Notes: generated by a model not told the origin, from the letters alone. Counted from the stretch's first letter, positions 1 through 9,783 are shown. The stretch: DNA of 64,000 nt from Planococcus sp. ISL-110 (GCF_018613575.1 NZ_JAGGPX010000037.1:25961-89960); one strand, 5' to 3'. Made by a program: numbers and translations.

Positions 1-2
1 TT

Positions 3-143
3 GAGCCGACCACTCATGTTTTGCAGATGGTCAATGTATTGCGCGAAGACAAATCCATTCCTGGATTGGACCGCGAATTGGTTTTGAAAAACGTAAAAGA
101 GCACGAAGGTGGACAAGTAAAAGTCCCAACAATCTTAGAATAG
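3..143 (+). CDS. gatC: GatC, C-terminal part (Glu/Asp-tRNA amidotransferase subunit C)
   Basis: An open frame enters from the left edge and stops at TAG 141-143. The visible 46 residues include VNVLREDK and end VKVPTILE, which is the usual GatC C-terminus. GatC holds the GatA-GatB pair together in the GatCAB complex that converts mischarged Glu-tRNAGln and Asp-tRNAAsn to Gln-tRNA and Asn-tRNA. The start lies outside the window. gatA follows after 19 bases. Confidence 0.9.
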   Translation, partial: EPTTHVLQMVNVLREDKSIPGLDRELVLKNVKEHEGGQVKVPTILE

Positions 144-162
144 CCGGAAGGAGGAACCATAG

Positions 163-1632
163 ATGTCATTGGTGGAAAAAACAGCTGCACAATTGCAGGA
201 AATGATACATACAAAAGAGACGACCATTGCTGAAATGACCCAAAAAGCGTTTGACCGCATCGAGGCCCTCGAGCCGAAAGTGGATGCTTTTCTCGCGTTG
301 AACAAAGAACGTGCAACGCAGCAAGCCGCAGAAATGGACAGAGTGCCGTTTGCTGACCGTGGACCGTTATTTGGTTTGCCGATCGGAGTAAAGGACAATA
401 TCGTAACGGAAGGCTTGGAAACAACAGCTTCGAGCCGCATTCTTGAAGGGTTCAACCCGATCTACAATGCAACTGTGGTCGAGAAATTAAGAGAAGCCGG
501 AATGGTGACAATCGGGAAAATGAATATGGATGAATTCGCAATGGGTTCTTCCAACGAAAATTCTTACTACAAGAAAACAAAAAATCCCTGGAATCTTGAA
601 ACGGTTCCGGGCGGTTCTTCAGGTGGCTCTGCTGCTGCGGTTGCTGCAGGAGAAGTGCCTTTCACTTTGGGCTCGGATACCGGTGGATCGATCCGCCAGC
701 CTGCAGCTTTCTGCGGTGTGGTCGGCATGAAGCCGACTTACGGACGGGTTTCCCGTTTTGGCCTGATTGCATACGCTTCTTCATTGGATCAAATCGGTCC
801 AATCACAAGAACCGTTAAAGACAATGCTTTGCTGTTGAACGCCATTTCTGGATATGACGATAAAGATTCAACTTCTGCCAATGTGGAAGTTCCGGATTTC
901 GCTGCTGCCTTGACTGGTGACATTACGGGCTTGCGCATCGGTGTTCCAAAAGAGTATTTTGCTGAAGGCGTTGGCGAAGCAGCTAAACAAGCTGTCCATG
1001 ACGCCTTGAAAGTTCTTGAAGAGCGTGGCGCAATCTGTGAAGAAATTTCGCTTCCCCATTCGAAGTATGCTTTGGCAACATATTATTTATTGGCTTCTTC
1101 TGAAGCATCTTCCAATCTTTCCCGCTTTGACGGAATCCGTTATGGTTACCGCACCGAGAAAGCCGGAAATCTTCTTGAATTTTACATGAATACCCGTTCT
1201 GAAGGATTTGGCGATGAAGTCAAGCGCCGCATCATGCTTGGCACATACGCATTAAGCTCAGGGTATTACGAGGCTTATTACAAAAAAGCACAAAAAGTCC
1301 GCACACTGATCAAAAAAGACTTTGACGATGCGTTTGAAAAATACGATGTCATCATCGGCCCGACAACGCCGACACCGGCATTTAAAATTGGTGAGATCAT
1401 CGATGATCCATTGACGATGTATGCTAACGACATTTTGACGATTCCAGTCAACCTTGCGGGTGTACCAGCAATTTCCATCCCTTGTGGATTCGACAACGGC
1501 TTGCCGCTAGGTCTGCAGATTATCGGAAAATATTTTGACGAAGAAACGGTATACCGCGTTGCTGATGTTTTTGAACAAGCAACCGAGTTTCATAAAAAAA
1601 CTCCTCAAACCTGGGAGGGAGCAGCACAATGA
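163..1632 (+). CDS. gatA: GatA, glutamyl/aspartyl-tRNA amidotransferase subunit A
   Basis: A 489-residue amidase-signature protein that releases ammonia from glutamine for tRNA transamidation. The Ser-cisSer-Lys triad is visible: Lys77 in GVKDNI, Ser152 in [10 protein letters not shown] and the nucleophile Ser176 in SDTGGSI. Length is normal for GatA. The ATG follows a good ribosome site (GGAAGGAGG) and sits between gatC and gatB. The stop overlaps the gatB start (ATGA), so translation is probably coupled. A second, divergent amidase lies at 10079-11548. Confidence 0.98.
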   Translation: MSLVEKTAAQLQEMIHTKETTIAEMTQKAFDRIEALEPKVDAFLALNKERATQQAAEMDRVPFADRGPLFGLPIGVKDNIVTEGLETTASSRILEGFNPIYNATVVEKLREAGMVTIGKMNMDEFAMGSSNENSYYKKTKNPWNLETVPGGSSGGSAAAVAAGEVPFTLGSDTGGSIRQPAAFCGVVGMKPTYGRVSRFGLIAYASSLDQIGPITRTVKDNALLLNAISGYDDKDSTSANVEVPDFAAALTGDITGLRIGVPKEYFAEGVGEAAKQAVHDALKVLEERGAICEEISLPHSKYALATYYLLASSEASSNLSRFDGIRYGYRTEKAGNLLEFYMNTRSEGFGDEVKRRIMLGTYALSSGYYEAYYKKAQKVRTLIKKDFDDAFEKYDVIIGPTTPTPAFKIGEIIDDPLTMYANDILTIPVNLAGVPAISIPCGFDNGLPLGLQIIGKYFDEETVYRVADVFEQATEFHKKTPQTWEGAAQ

Positions 1633-3059
1633 ATTTTGAAACGATCATCGGGCTTGAAGTCCACGTTGAATTAAAAACGGATTCGAAAATGTTTTCTCCA
1701 GCACCTGCTCATTTTGGCGCTGAACCAAACACCAATACCAACGTCATCGACCTTGGCTATCCGGGCGTCTTGCCGGTAGTCAATAAGCGTGCAGTCGATT
1801 GGGCGATGAAAGCGGCACTCGCATTAAACTGCGAAATTACCCGCCACACCAAATTTGACCGCAAAAACTATTTCTATCCGGACAATCCGAAAGCCTATCA
1901 GATTTCACAATTTGATCAGCCGATCGGCGAACACGGCTGGATTGAAATTGAAGTAAAAGGCGAGAAGAAACGCATTGGCATCACACGCCTCCATATGGAA
2001 GAAGATGCTGGAAAACTGACGCATACCGGCAATGGCCATTCACTGGTCGACTTTAATCGCCAGGGCACACCGTTGATCGAAATCGTTTCGGAACCGGATA
2101 TGCGCACAGCTGATGAAGCTTATGCCTTTCTGGAAAAAATCAAAGCGATTATTCAGTACACCGGTGTTTCGGACGTGCGGATGGAAGAAGGTTCATTGCG
2201 CTGCGACGCAAACATCTCTCTTCGCCCATTTGGCCAGGATGAATTCGGTACGAAGACGGAATTGAAGAACTTGAATTCATTCAACTTTGTCCGTAAAGGC
2301 ATCGAGCACGAACAGATTCGCCAAGAGCAGGTTTTGCTTGCAGGTGGAATTATCGAACAGGAAACACGCCGTTACGATGAATCGACAGGGAAAACCCTGT
2401 TGATGCGCATTAAAGAAGGATCTGACGATTACCGCTACTTCCCGGAACCGGATCTTGTCGACATTGTCATTGACGATGCTTGGTTAGAACGTGTCCGTGC
2501 TGAAATTCCGGAATTGCCGGATGCCCGGAAAGCCCGCTATGTTTCGGAGCTTGGCATGTCTTCATATGACGCCATGGTTTTGACGCTGGCAAAACCGATT
2601 TCTGATTTCTTCGAAGCGACTGTAGCTGTTGGTGCTGACGCCAAATTGGCTTCCAACTGGCTGATGGGTGAAGTTTCCGCATATCTCAACGCTGAGCAAA
2701 AAGAGCTGGAAGATACGGCATTGACACCTGAAGGTTTGGCAGGCATGATCAAACTGATTTCCGATGGGACGATTTCATCTAAAATTGCCAAGAAAGTTTT
2801 CAAAGAATTGATCGAAAAAGGCGGCGACGCGAACAATATCGTCAAAGCAAAAGGGCTTGTCCAGATTTCGGATGAAAACACATTGCGTGAATTTGTCACA
2901 ACGGCACTCGACAGCAACCCGCAATCGATCGAAGACTTCAAAAACGGTAAGGACCGTGCAATCGGTTTTCTTGTCGGGCAGATCATGAAGCAGACAAAAG
3001 GGCAGGCAAATCCGCCATTGCTCAATAAAATCCTTCTGGTAGAAATTGCAAAAAGATAA
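1629..3059 (+). CDS. gatB: GatB, glutamyl/aspartyl-tRNA amidotransferase subunit B
   Basis: A 476-residue protein, full length for GatB. It recognises the mischarged tRNA and carries out the kinase/amidation half of the reaction. The N-terminal cradle has [10 protein letters not shown] and the conserved [18 protein letters not shown] stretch. The C-terminal part carries the helical and YqeY-like domains ([15 protein letters not shown]). It starts four bases inside gatA and is the last gene of the gatCAB operon, which ends at the hairpin at 3083-3114. Confidence 0.98.
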   Translation: MNFETIIGLEVHVELKTDSKMFSPAPAHFGAEPNTNTNVIDLGYPGVLPVVNKRAVDWAMKAALALNCEITRHTKFDRKNYFYPDNPKAYQISQFDQPIGEHGWIEIEVKGEKKRIGITRLHMEEDAGKLTHTGNGHSLVDFNRQGTPLIEIVSEPDMRTADEAYAFLEKIKAIIQYTGVSDVRMEEGSLRCDANISLRPFGQDEFGTKTELKNLNSFNFVRKGIEHEQIRQEQVLLAGGIIEQETRRYDESTGKTLLMRIKEGSDDYRYFPEPDLVDIVIDDAWLERVRAEIPELPDARKARYVSELGMSSYDAMVLTLAKPISDFFEATVAVGADAKLASNWLMGEVSAYLNAEQKELEDTALTPEGLAGMIKLISDGTISSKIAKKVFKELIEKGGDANNIVKAKGLVQISDENTLREFVTTALDSNPQSIEDFKNGKDRAIGFLVGQIMKQTKGQANPPLLNKILLVEIAKR

Positions 3060-3082
3060 AGAAAAGCTGAAGAGAGGTATAA

Positions 3083-3114
3083 GGGTGGTCCATTATGGGC
3101 CATCCTTTTTTTTT
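3083..3114 (+). terminator. Rho-independent terminator of gatCAB
   Basis: The 9-bp arms GGGTGGTCC and GGGCCATCC pair with two G-T wobbles around a 5-base loop and are followed by nine T residues, 24 bases after the gatB stop. Confidence 0.85.
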
Positions 3115-3500
3115 GTGAGTTATAGAAAAGAGCGTGGTTGTTAATCGTCGCTTGGTCCATGGACATTTGTGATTAGAAAGCATGCCATACTGCATCGATT
3201 CTTTTAAAAAAGCTAGAAGGCTGAGCTGAGTTTATGGTACGGGAACTAAGCGTGAACTAGAAGCGTCTTTAAAGCGATGGTTGGTTTTTTTGTTTTCTAT
3301 ATTCCTGCAAATCGCGGTTTCTGTATCTCAGCCTTGAAGACTTTGCTGCAGAACAGTAAACTGGTAATAAAGACAAGTTTTGGCCAATGGGATGTGTTCT
3401 ATTAATCATTGGCTATAGGTGGATCCGAACGAATTTTTAAACAAACGAATCTTCTGCCTTGAGAGTGGAAGATAATCGGTTGAATGGTAAAGCAGGAAAA
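3115..3500. other. Intergenic stretch with no recognised gene
   Basis: About 385 bases between the gatB terminator and the ribosome site of the thioredoxin-fold gene. No frame has both a plausible start and a ribosome site. A 9-bp inverted pair (AAGGCTGAG near 3210 and CTCAGCCTT near 3330) is about 110 bases apart, and its meaning is unclear. I see no clear promoter. Confidence 0.4.
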
Positions 3501-3515
3501 AGGAGACGTGATTTT

Positions 3516-4076
3516 ATGATGACAGAGCAGCAGTATTTTGAAAACGGTATCACTTTGGAAAGCTATATGGCTCAAATGGAGTCGAATCAGGACAAATCCT
3601 ATAGTATCTATGAAAAGTTCAACCTTCCGGAAGATCCGGAATTCATGACTTTGCTGAAAGATAAGAAGCCCCATATCTTAGTAATCACCGAGGACTGGTG
3701 CGGAGATGCCATGATGAACAATGCCATCCTGCGGAAAATCACCGATGCGGCCAATTTAGAGGTCCGTTGCATATACCGGGATGAAAATCTGGAATTGATG
3801 GACCGCTACTTGACGAACGGCGGACGTTCCATTCCGAAATACATCCTACTTTCGGATGAAGGCAATGTCCTTGGAGACTGGGGGCCAAGAGCGCCTAAAG
3901 TACAGGCGTTTGTCGATGAGAAAAAATCGGTGCTTCCTGAGATAGGTGATCCGCAATACGAGCTTCACATGAAGACAGTCATTGGTGAGATTTCGGATGG
4001 TTTTGTCTATAAGGCTGATTTTTGGCAAATTGTTTACGAAGACTTGCGCCAAGCATTTGAAAAAGCGTTAAAATAA
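3516..4076 (+). CDS. Thioredoxin-family protein with one active-site cysteine
   Basis: A 186-residue protein that I place in the thioredoxin fold (Thioredoxin_9-like) from the segment ILVITEDWCGDAMMN around residues 54-69 and the later SIPKYILL cis-proline-like segment. The usual CxxC is reduced to C-G-D-A, so a classic dithiol exchange is unlikely. It may instead bind a partner or form mixed disulfides (inference). ATG 3516 is chosen because AGGAG (3501-3505) lies 10 bases upstream. A longer TTG-started frame from 3459 has no ribosome site. Confidence 0.75.
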   Translation: MMTEQQYFENGITLESYMAQMESNQDKSYSIYEKFNLPEDPEFMTLLKDKKPHILVITEDWCGDAMMNNAILRKITDAANLEVRCIYRDENLELMDRYLTNGGRSIPKYILLSDEGNVLGDWGPRAPKVQAFVDEKKSVLPEIGDPQYELHMKTVIGEISDGFVYKADFWQIVYEDLRQAFEKALK

Positions 4077-4185
4077 GGATGATGATCTCTCATTAGGAAA
4101 AGTGCGGTAATGTACCGGGAAATGCTTGATGAAACCGCAATTTGTTCCTCTGATCTTTACAGAAAGTCCAGAAAGGCTGAATCTG

Positions 4186-5100
4186 ATGAAACGTGCACGC
4201 ATTATTTACAATCCAACTTCCGGCCGTGAGCTATTCCGGAAACATTTACCTGAGGTCTTGGAAAAAATGGAACAGGCCGGCTATGAAACTTCCTGCCATG
4301 CGACCACCTGCGAAGGCGATGCCATCCGGGCAGCAACTTTTGCTGTTGAGCGAAAGTTTGATTTGGTGATTGCAGTGGGGGGAGACGGTACCTTGAATGA
4401 AGTCGTATCGGGAATCGCTAAATTTGAAAACCGTCCCAAAGTCGGCCTTATTCCAATGGGGACGACCAACGATTTTGCACGTGCTGTCCATATTCCCCGC
4501 GATATTACAAAGGCAGTGGACATTATTCTGAAAGGGGATTCCATCCCTGTAGATATCGGTCTGATGAACGGTGACCGCTATTTCATTAATATTGCAGGCG
4601 GAGGCAGGCTTACAGAGTTGACCTACGAGGTGCCGAGTAAATTGAAAACGGTGCTTGGCCAAATGGCCTATTATTTAAAAGGCATTGAAATGATTCCTTC
4701 CATCCGGTCTTCACGTGTCCGGATTGAATACGATGGCCAGGTTTTCGATGACAGTGCGATGATGTTTTTGATCGGATTGACCAACTCTGTTGGCGGTTTC
4801 GAAAAGCTGGCGCCGGATGCTAACATCAATGATGGCAAATTCACTTTGTTGATTTTAAAAGAGCTCAATATGGCAGAGTTTATCCGCGTGGCCTCTTTAG
4901 CTTTACGGGGTGAGCATTTATCGGATCCGCACGTGATTTATGCAAAAGCAAGCAAAATTACAGTGACGACGAAAGAGCGGGTCTTGCTGAATCTGGATGG
5001 GGAGTATGGCGGCGTGCTGCCGGCTGTTTTCGAAAATCTGGCTGGCCATATTGAGATATATGTACCGATTGATTTTTTTAACGAAAAAGACCGCAAATAA
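4186..5100 (+). CDS. dgkB: DgkB, diacylglycerol kinase
   Basis: A 304-residue soluble diacylglycerol kinase, matching the usual length of about 300. It phosphorylates diacylglycerol released when phosphatidylglycerol head groups are used for lipoteichoic acid synthesis, returning it to phospholipid. The signature GGDGTLNEVVSG is near residues 67-78, and the nucleotide-binding ARIIYNPTSGRELF segment is at the N-terminus. ATG 4186 (MKRARIIYNP) is preferred over upstream ATG 4126 because AAAGG lies about 9 bases before it and homologues begin there. In B. subtilis dgkB also lies between gatB and rlmCD (yefA). Confidence 0.93.
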   Translation: MKRARIIYNPTSGRELFRKHLPEVLEKMEQAGYETSCHATTCEGDAIRAATFAVERKFDLVIAVGGDGTLNEVVSGIAKFENRPKVGLIPMGTTNDFARAVHIPRDITKAVDIILKGDSIPVDIGLMNGDRYFINIAGGGRLTELTYEVPSKLKTVLGQMAYYLKGIEMIPSIRSSRVRIEYDGQVFDDSAMMFLIGLTNSVGGFEKLAPDANINDGKFTLLILKELNMAEFIRVASLALRGEHLSDPHVIYAKASKITVTTKERVLLNLDGEYGGVLPAVFENLAGHIEIYVPIDFFNEKDRK

Positions 5101-5146
5101 AAAGCTGGTAAACGGTGTAATACCGTTTTCCAGCTTTTTATTTTTA
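5098..5146. terminator. Bidirectional terminator between dgkB and the Nudix gene
   Basis: A long hairpin with arms AAAGCTGGtAAACGGT and ACCGTTTtCCAGCTTT, with A and T tracts on the two flanks, lies between convergent genes. Confidence 0.85.
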
Positions 5147-5165
5147 AGAGGCCAGAGCCAGTTGC

Positions 5166-5594
5166 TTATAGAAGTTCAATTGCTTTGTCTTGCTCTTCTG
5201 CCAGCTGGGGCAGATTTTTAATTGGTTCCCATCGGAACAACAGGGTCATGCCATTGTCGCGACCATAGCTTTTGATCATATGTTCGAACTGTTCGACCGG
5301 TTCACCTGTATATTCAAAATGAAAGATATTCCGTTCGTAAGCTTTGTCCTGATGTTCAGGATAATACGTATACTTGTGGATTTTTCCGGCAAAATCGATA
5401 ACTTCACGCGGCAATCCTGTTTCTTCTTTTACTTCTCTGTACAAGGCATCGATCAACAGCTCGTCGTCTTCAATCGTGCCACCTGGTACTTGCAGGCCAA
5501 CTTCCGGTTCGCCTTTGTACTCGAATACAAGCAGTTCACGATTTTCCTTTTCACCTCTTGTAATATACGCAAATACTTTTCGCTTTGTTCTCAT
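5166..5594 (-). CDS. Nudix hydrolase
   Basis: A 142-residue single-domain Nudix protein. The Nudix box GX5EX7REVXEEXGL is intact: G-TIEDD-E-LLIDALY-REVKEETGL, roughly residues 39-61. The C-terminal part (KNLPQLAEEQDKAIELL) is typical of MutT-like housekeeping members. Substrate cannot be read from sequence. It is convergent with dgkB and shares its terminator. The ATG is preceded on the minus strand by a moderate GGTGAGGC-type site. Confidence 0.88.
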   Translation of the reverse strand: MRTKRKVFAYITRGEKENRELLVFEYKGEPEVGLQVPGGTIEDDELLIDALYREVKEETGLPREVIDFAGKIHKYTYYPEHQDKAYERNIFHFEYTGEPVEQFEHMIKSYGRDNGMTLLFRWEPIKNLPQLAEEQDKAIELL

Positions 5595-5798
5595 GATGCC
5601 TCACCCTTTTTCTTTATTCTATATAGAATACTAAAAATTGAGAAAAATTTCAATTCTTTTTGTTCAATCTTTGTCACAGCTTATTCAAAGTTTGGCATAA
5701 AAACAAGGCTTGGTGAGCGTTTTGGAAAGTGGGTTTGATGTACAATAAGAACAAGTGTCACAGTGAATCACCAGCTTTCAAAAAAGGAGACGAGTAGA

Positions 5799-7145
5799 TT
5801 GGAATTTCAAGATCCGGCTTTTATGAGCCGCATTCTAACGTTATTGACTTTATCATTCCATATTCTTTATGCAACGATAGGCGTAGGTGTCCCACTCATG
5901 ATTATGATTGCCCAGTGGGTGGGTATTAAGAAAAAAGACGATCATTACATTTTGCTGGCTCGCCGTTGGGCCAGAGGATTTGTTATTACGGTTGCGGTAG
6001 GTGTTGTAACCGGTACGGCAATCGGCTTGCAGTTATCATTGCTGTGGCCGAATTTCATGCAATTGGCAGGTAATGTCATCGCATTGCCTTTGTTCATGGA
6101 AGTTTTCGCGTTTTTCTTTGAAGCCATCTTCCTGGGGATTTATCTCTACACATGGGACCGCTTTGAAGATCAGCGTAAACATTTTCTGTTGCTTATTCCG
6201 GTTGCACTCGGTGCAGCCGCGTCATCTGTTTTCATTACCATCGTCAACGCCTTCATGAACCAACCGCAGGGCTTTGAAATACTGAACGGTGAAATGGTCA
6301 ATGTCGATCCGCTGCTGGCCATGTTCAGTCCGGCAGTACCGACAAAAGTGGCGCACGTTATGGCCACTGCATTCATGACCAGTGCATTTGTGCTGGCCTC
6401 CATTGCAGCGCTGCGCATGCTGGGTGGATCCAAACATATCTATCATAAAAAAGCTTTGTTCCTGACCATGAAACTGGGACTGGTGTTTGCTATTGCCACT
6501 GCCTTGATCGGAGACTTCTCCGGTAAATATTTGGCAGAGTACCAGCCGGAAAAACTGGCAGCTGCTGAATGGCATTTTGAAACCGAAGAAGATGCAAGTC
6601 TGATTTTGTTCGGAATTCTAGACGGGGAAGAAGCGAAGTACGCTATCGAAATTCCTTATGCGCTGAGTATCCTGGCGCATGGCGATCCGTTTGCTGAAGT
6701 TACCGGGCTCAATGAATTTCCAGAGGACGAAAGACCTCCGCTGTGGATCCATTATCTTTTTGATACGATGGTCACCATCGGCATGTGGCTGGCATTCTTT
6801 TCCTTTGTTTATGTTGTTGCTGCTTTCCGCAACTGGTCGTTTATCCAAACAAGATGGTTCCGTTGGCTCACAGTGGCAGGAGGGCCTTTGGCGCTCATTG
6901 CCATTGAAGCAGGATGGTGGTTCACAGAAGTGGGACGCCAGCCCTGGATTCTCAGAGGCTATATGACGGTAAGCGAGGGGGCGACCACCAGCGGCAATGT
7001 GGATCTGATGATTGTTCTGTTCGCTGGCCTGTATGTTATTCTCGGCATCGGGACAGCTGTCGTCCTAACCCGGATGTACAGACAAAACCCGGTTGAAAAA
7101 GAATTGGCAGCACGTGAAAATGGAAAGGGTGGTGAAGAAGAATGA
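5799..7145 (+). CDS. cydA: Cytochrome bd-type quinol oxidase subunit I (CydA/YthA class)
   Basis: A 448-residue membrane protein of the short-Q-loop CydA class found in Bacillales (YthA/cytochrome bb' type). It oxidises menaquinol and reduces oxygen to water. Visible marks are the N-terminal helix with the candidate heme ligand His21 (LSFHILYATIG), a helix with EVFAFFFEAIFLGIYLYTWDR, and the GRQPW motif before the last helices. TTG 5799 is chosen because AAGGAG (5784-5789) precedes it by 9 bases. GTG 5763 has no ribosome site. The stop overlaps the cydB start. Confidence 0.92.
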   Translation: MEFQDPAFMSRILTLLTLSFHILYATIGVGVPLMIMIAQWVGIKKKDDHYILLARRWARGFVITVAVGVVTGTAIGLQLSLLWPNFMQLAGNVIALPLFMEVFAFFFEAIFLGIYLYTWDRFEDQRKHFLLLIPVALGAAASSVFITIVNAFMNQPQGFEILNGEMVNVDPLLAMFSPAVPTKVAHVMATAFMTSAFVLASIAALRMLGGSKHIYHKKALFLTMKLGLVFAIATALIGDFSGKYLAEYQPEKLAAAEWHFETEEDASLILFGILDGEEAKYAIEIPYALSILAHGDPFAEVTGLNEFPEDERPPLWIHYLFDTMVTIGMWLAFFSFVYVVAAFRNWSFIQTRWFRWLTVAGGPLALIAIEAGWWFTEVGRQPWILRGYMTVSEGATTSGNVDLMIVLFAGLYVILGIGTAVVLTRMYRQNPVEKELAARENGKGGEEE

Positions 7146-8170
7146 CATTAGAAATTATCGGCATCTCGGTTCTTTGGCTGTTTCTGTTTCTGTATGTCAT
7201 CGTAGCGTCGATCGATTTCGGTGCTGGCTTCTTTAATGCCTATAGCTCTTTTGTCGGCAAGCAGCATATTCTGACGGGAGTTATCCAGCGTTACTTGTCG
7301 CCGGTCTGGGAAGTCACCAATGTATTTTTTGTGTTCTTCTTTGTCGGGATCATCGGATTTTTCCCGCAGACCGCTTTTTACTACGGAACAACTCTGTTAG
7401 TTCCAGCCAGTCTGGCACTGATCCTGCTAGCGATTCGCGGTTCCTATTACGCGTTTGCAACTTACGGGGCTAAAATCAATCATAGAGGCTATATCTATAT
7501 GTATGGATTGTCGGGTCTTTTGCTGCCGGCTGCCTTGTCGCCGGTGCTGGCCATGTCCGAAGGCGGTTTTATCCTAATGGATAACGGCCAGCCTTATCTT
7601 GATTACTGGGCATTGTTCACGAGCCCATTAATGTGGAGTATTGTGGTATTGAGTTTAACAGCAGTTCTTTACATTTCAGCTGTGTTCCTGACCTGGTATT
7701 CCGCTAAAGCAGGGGACGCCAAGGCCACCAATTTAATGCGCAAATATGCGCTGATCTGGGCGGGGCCAGCCATTGTCACGGCAACCGGCATTATTTACGA
7801 ACTGCGCGGACACAATCCTGAGCATTATGCGCGCATTCTCGATTTATGGTGGGTATTCGCTGTTTCGTTCCTGCTGTTTGCTGGAACGGTTTACCTGATC
7901 TGGAAAAAACGCCATTATGGCTGGGCTTTCATTTTGTTGATGGGGCAGTTCTTCACGGCGTTCTTCGCATACGGTGCGTCGCATTACCCGTATTTGCTGT
8001 ATCCGTATTTGACGATCTACGACAGCTTTACGAATGAAGCCATGGCGATCGCGTTGATCATCGCGTTTATCGCAGGCCTTTTCCTGCTGCTGCCATCGCT
8101 TTACTTATTGTTCCGTCTGTTCCTGTTCGATAAAGATTACATCGAAGGCAAATCGGATTACCACGCATAG
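7142..8170 (+). CDS. cydB: Cytochrome bd-type quinol oxidase subunit II (CydB/YthB class)
   Basis: A 342-residue polytopic membrane protein starting inside the cydA stop (ATGA). The first segment LFLFLYVIVASIDFGAGFFNAY is the typical CydB N-terminal helix with its conserved D-F-G-A-G. About eight or nine hydrophobic segments follow. CydB is the structural partner of CydA. A third, very small gene (8185-8295) follows after 14 bases. Confidence 0.92.
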   Translation: MTLEIIGISVLWLFLFLYVIVASIDFGAGFFNAYSSFVGKQHILTGVIQRYLSPVWEVTNVFFVFFFVGIIGFFPQTAFYYGTTLLVPASLALILLAIRGSYYAFATYGAKINHRGYIYMYGLSGLLLPAALSPVLAMSEGGFILMDNGQPYLDYWALFTSPLMWSIVVLSLTAVLYISAVFLTWYSAKAGDAKATNLMRKYALIWAGPAIVTATGIIYELRGHNPEHYARILDLWWVFAVSFLLFAGTVYLIWKKRHYGWAFILLMGQFFTAFFAYGASHYPYLLYPYLTIYDSFTNEAMAIALIIAFIAGLFLLLPSLYLLFRLFLFDKDYIEGKSDYHA

Positions 8171-8184
8171 AGGAGGCATTATCC

Positions 8185-8295
8185 ATGCAGGATTTCATGA
8201 TATTTTATGCACCATTTCTGGTTTTGTTAGGAGCCATCATTTTTGGGTTCTGGTTCTCCCTGAAAGACGGTCCCGTAACGAAAGACCAGGACTAG
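8185..8295 (+). CDS. cydS: CydS-like small subunit of the bd oxidase (36 aa)
   Basis: A 36-codon gene with AGGAGG at 8171-8176 ahead of ATG 8185. The product starts MQDFMIFYAPFLVLLGAIIF, forms one transmembrane helix, and ends in the charged tail LKDGPVTKDQD. The MQxFxIxYAP start and the LKD after the helix match, as I remember it, the CydS subunit of the Geobacillus bd oxidase, which packs against CydA. Its place directly after cydB and before the terminator supports that role. It is easily missed because of its length. Confidence 0.85.
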   Translation: MQDFMIFYAPFLVLLGAIIFGFWFSLKDGPVTKDQD

Positions 8296-8331
8296 AAACG
8301 CGTGCAGGCTTTTGCCTGCCGCGTTTTTTTG
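8296..8331 (+). terminator. Terminator of the cydABS operon
   Basis: Arms AACGCGtGCAGGC and GCCTGCcGCGTT pair around a TTTT loop and are followed by T residues, directly after the cydS stop. Confidence 0.85.
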
Positions 8332-8367
8332 TTGTATGATTAGTAGATGTGAAATGGAGTGAAATTT

Positions 8368-9729
8368 TTGAAACCAGTAAATAAAAATGACCGGATAACG
8401 GTCCACGTAGAAGATTTGACGCATGACGGTGCAGGCGTAGCAAAAGTGGAAGGCTATCCGCTATTCATACCGGGTGCGTTGCCGGGAGAAGATGTTTTGG
8501 TCCACGTATTAAAGACTTTAAAATCATATGGCTTTGCAAAGCTGATTGAAATACAGCAGGCTTCACCGTTCCGTGTTACGGCCCCTTGTCCGGTATTCGA
8601 TACATGCGGAGGCTGCCAAATACAGCACCTGTCTTACGAAGGACAGATGACCTTTAAACAAAAATTGGTGCGCGATGCCATCACGCGAATCGGCAAATTG
8701 CCGGACGTGCCGGTGCACCCTGTAAAAGGAATGGAACACCCATGGCGCTACCGCAATAAATCCCAGATTCCGTTCGGCACGCAAGACGGCAAAGTTGTGG
8801 CTGGATTTTACCAGCCGCGTTCGCATGATATTGCGGACACAGACATCTGCCTCATCCAAACGCCGGAAGCGGATGCCATCATGGCAGCTCTAAAAAAGAA
8901 CTTGGCTGAAATAGGAATCGAACCATACGAAGAAGCGACACACCGCGGCATGCTGCGCCATGTAGTGGTCCGGAAAGCCCGGGCTACTGGAGAAATTATG
9001 GTAGTGCTGGTAACAAAGAAAAAGAAATTTGCTCAAGCGGCTCGCGCCATTGAATTGATTCAGGCGACAGTTCCGGAAGTCACGTCGATTGTCCAGAACA
9101 TTAACAGTGAAAAAACCAATGTTATTTTTGGCGATGAGACCTTGACGCTGTGGGGCAAAGACGTGATAGAAGACCAGATCGGGGACGTCCGTTTTGAAAT
9201 ATCAGCACGTTCTTTTTACCAGATTAATCCCGAACAGACAGAAGTCCTCTATGGACAGGCGCTCCAATATGCCCAATTGACCGGAAAAGAAACGGTTATC
9301 GACGCGTATTGCGGCATTGGGACTATTTCGTTGTTCCTCGCCCAGCGAGCAGTGTTCGTCATGGGTGTCGAGATTGTGCCACAGGCCATAGAAGATGCGA
9401 AGCGAAACGCGGAACTGAACGGCTTAACTAATACGCTGTTCGAAGCAGGACCGGCGGAACAAGTCATACCGCGCTGGTACAAAGAAGGCAAAAAGGCAGA
9501 TGTGTTGGTCGTTGATCCTCCGCGTAAGGGCTGCGACGAGCAATTGCTGCGGACCATCCTCAAGCAGCGCCCGATGCGCGTAGTCTATGTGTCCTGCAAC
9601 CCTGCGACACTGGCGCGCGACCTGCGCATACTGGAAGATGGCGGTTACCGGACGAAAGAAGTACAGCCTGTCGATATGTTTCCGCAGTCCACGCATTGTG
9701 AAGCGGTGGCTTGGCTGGAACTGGCATAA
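8368..9729 (+). CDS. rlmCD: 23S rRNA (uracil-5-)-methyltransferase RlmCD (YefA type)
   Basis: A 453-residue RumA/TrmA-family enzyme that methylates uridines in 23S rRNA using SAM. Order of parts: TRAM domain (about 1-60); a Cys cluster in APCPVFDTCGGCQIQHL that fits a [4Fe-4S] site; SAM motif VIDAYCGIGTISLFLA; and catalytic Cys410 in VSCNPATLARDL. TTG 8368 is chosen because GGAG (8355-8358) lies 9 bases upstream, while GTG 8359 abuts that site. Position after dgkB equals B. subtilis yefA. A paralogue (yfjO type) is at 41358-42722. The last codons lie in a long perfect palindrome. Confidence 0.92.
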   Translation: MKPVNKNDRITVHVEDLTHDGAGVAKVEGYPLFIPGALPGEDVLVHVLKTLKSYGFAKLIEIQQASPFRVTAPCPVFDTCGGCQIQHLSYEGQMTFKQKLVRDAITRIGKLPDVPVHPVKGMEHPWRYRNKSQIPFGTQDGKVVAGFYQPRSHDIADTDICLIQTPEADAIMAALKKNLAEIGIEPYEEATHRGMLRHVVVRKARATGEIMVVLVTKKKKFAQAARAIELIQATVPEVTSIVQNINSEKTNVIFGDETLTLWGKDVIEDQIGDVRFEISARSFYQINPEQTEVLYGQALQYAQLTGKETVIDAYCGIGTISLFLAQRAVFVMGVEIVPQAIEDAKRNAELNGLTNTLFEAGPAEQVIPRWYKEGKKADVLVVDPPRKGCDEQLLRTILKQRPMRVVYVSCNPATLARDLRILEDGGYRTKEVQPVDMFPQSTHCEAVAWLELA

Positions 9730-9783
9730 TAAAACAGCCCGATCAGCGTTTTTCGCTGATCGGGCTGTTTTATTATGCCAGTT
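9719..9783. terminator. Perfect palindromic terminator overlapping the end of rlmCD
   Basis: Two exact 30-bp complementary arms (9719-9748 and 9754-9783) surround a TTTTT loop. The 5' arm contains the last codons and stop of rlmCD, with the core AAAACAGCCCGATCAGCG. The perfection and length are well beyond the other terminators in this window. Confidence 0.9.

Noticed and set aside
5640..5798. Rex or other redox operator before cydA
   Set aside because: TCACAGTGA and CTTTG...CAAAG are present, but neither fits a Rex site well enough to call.
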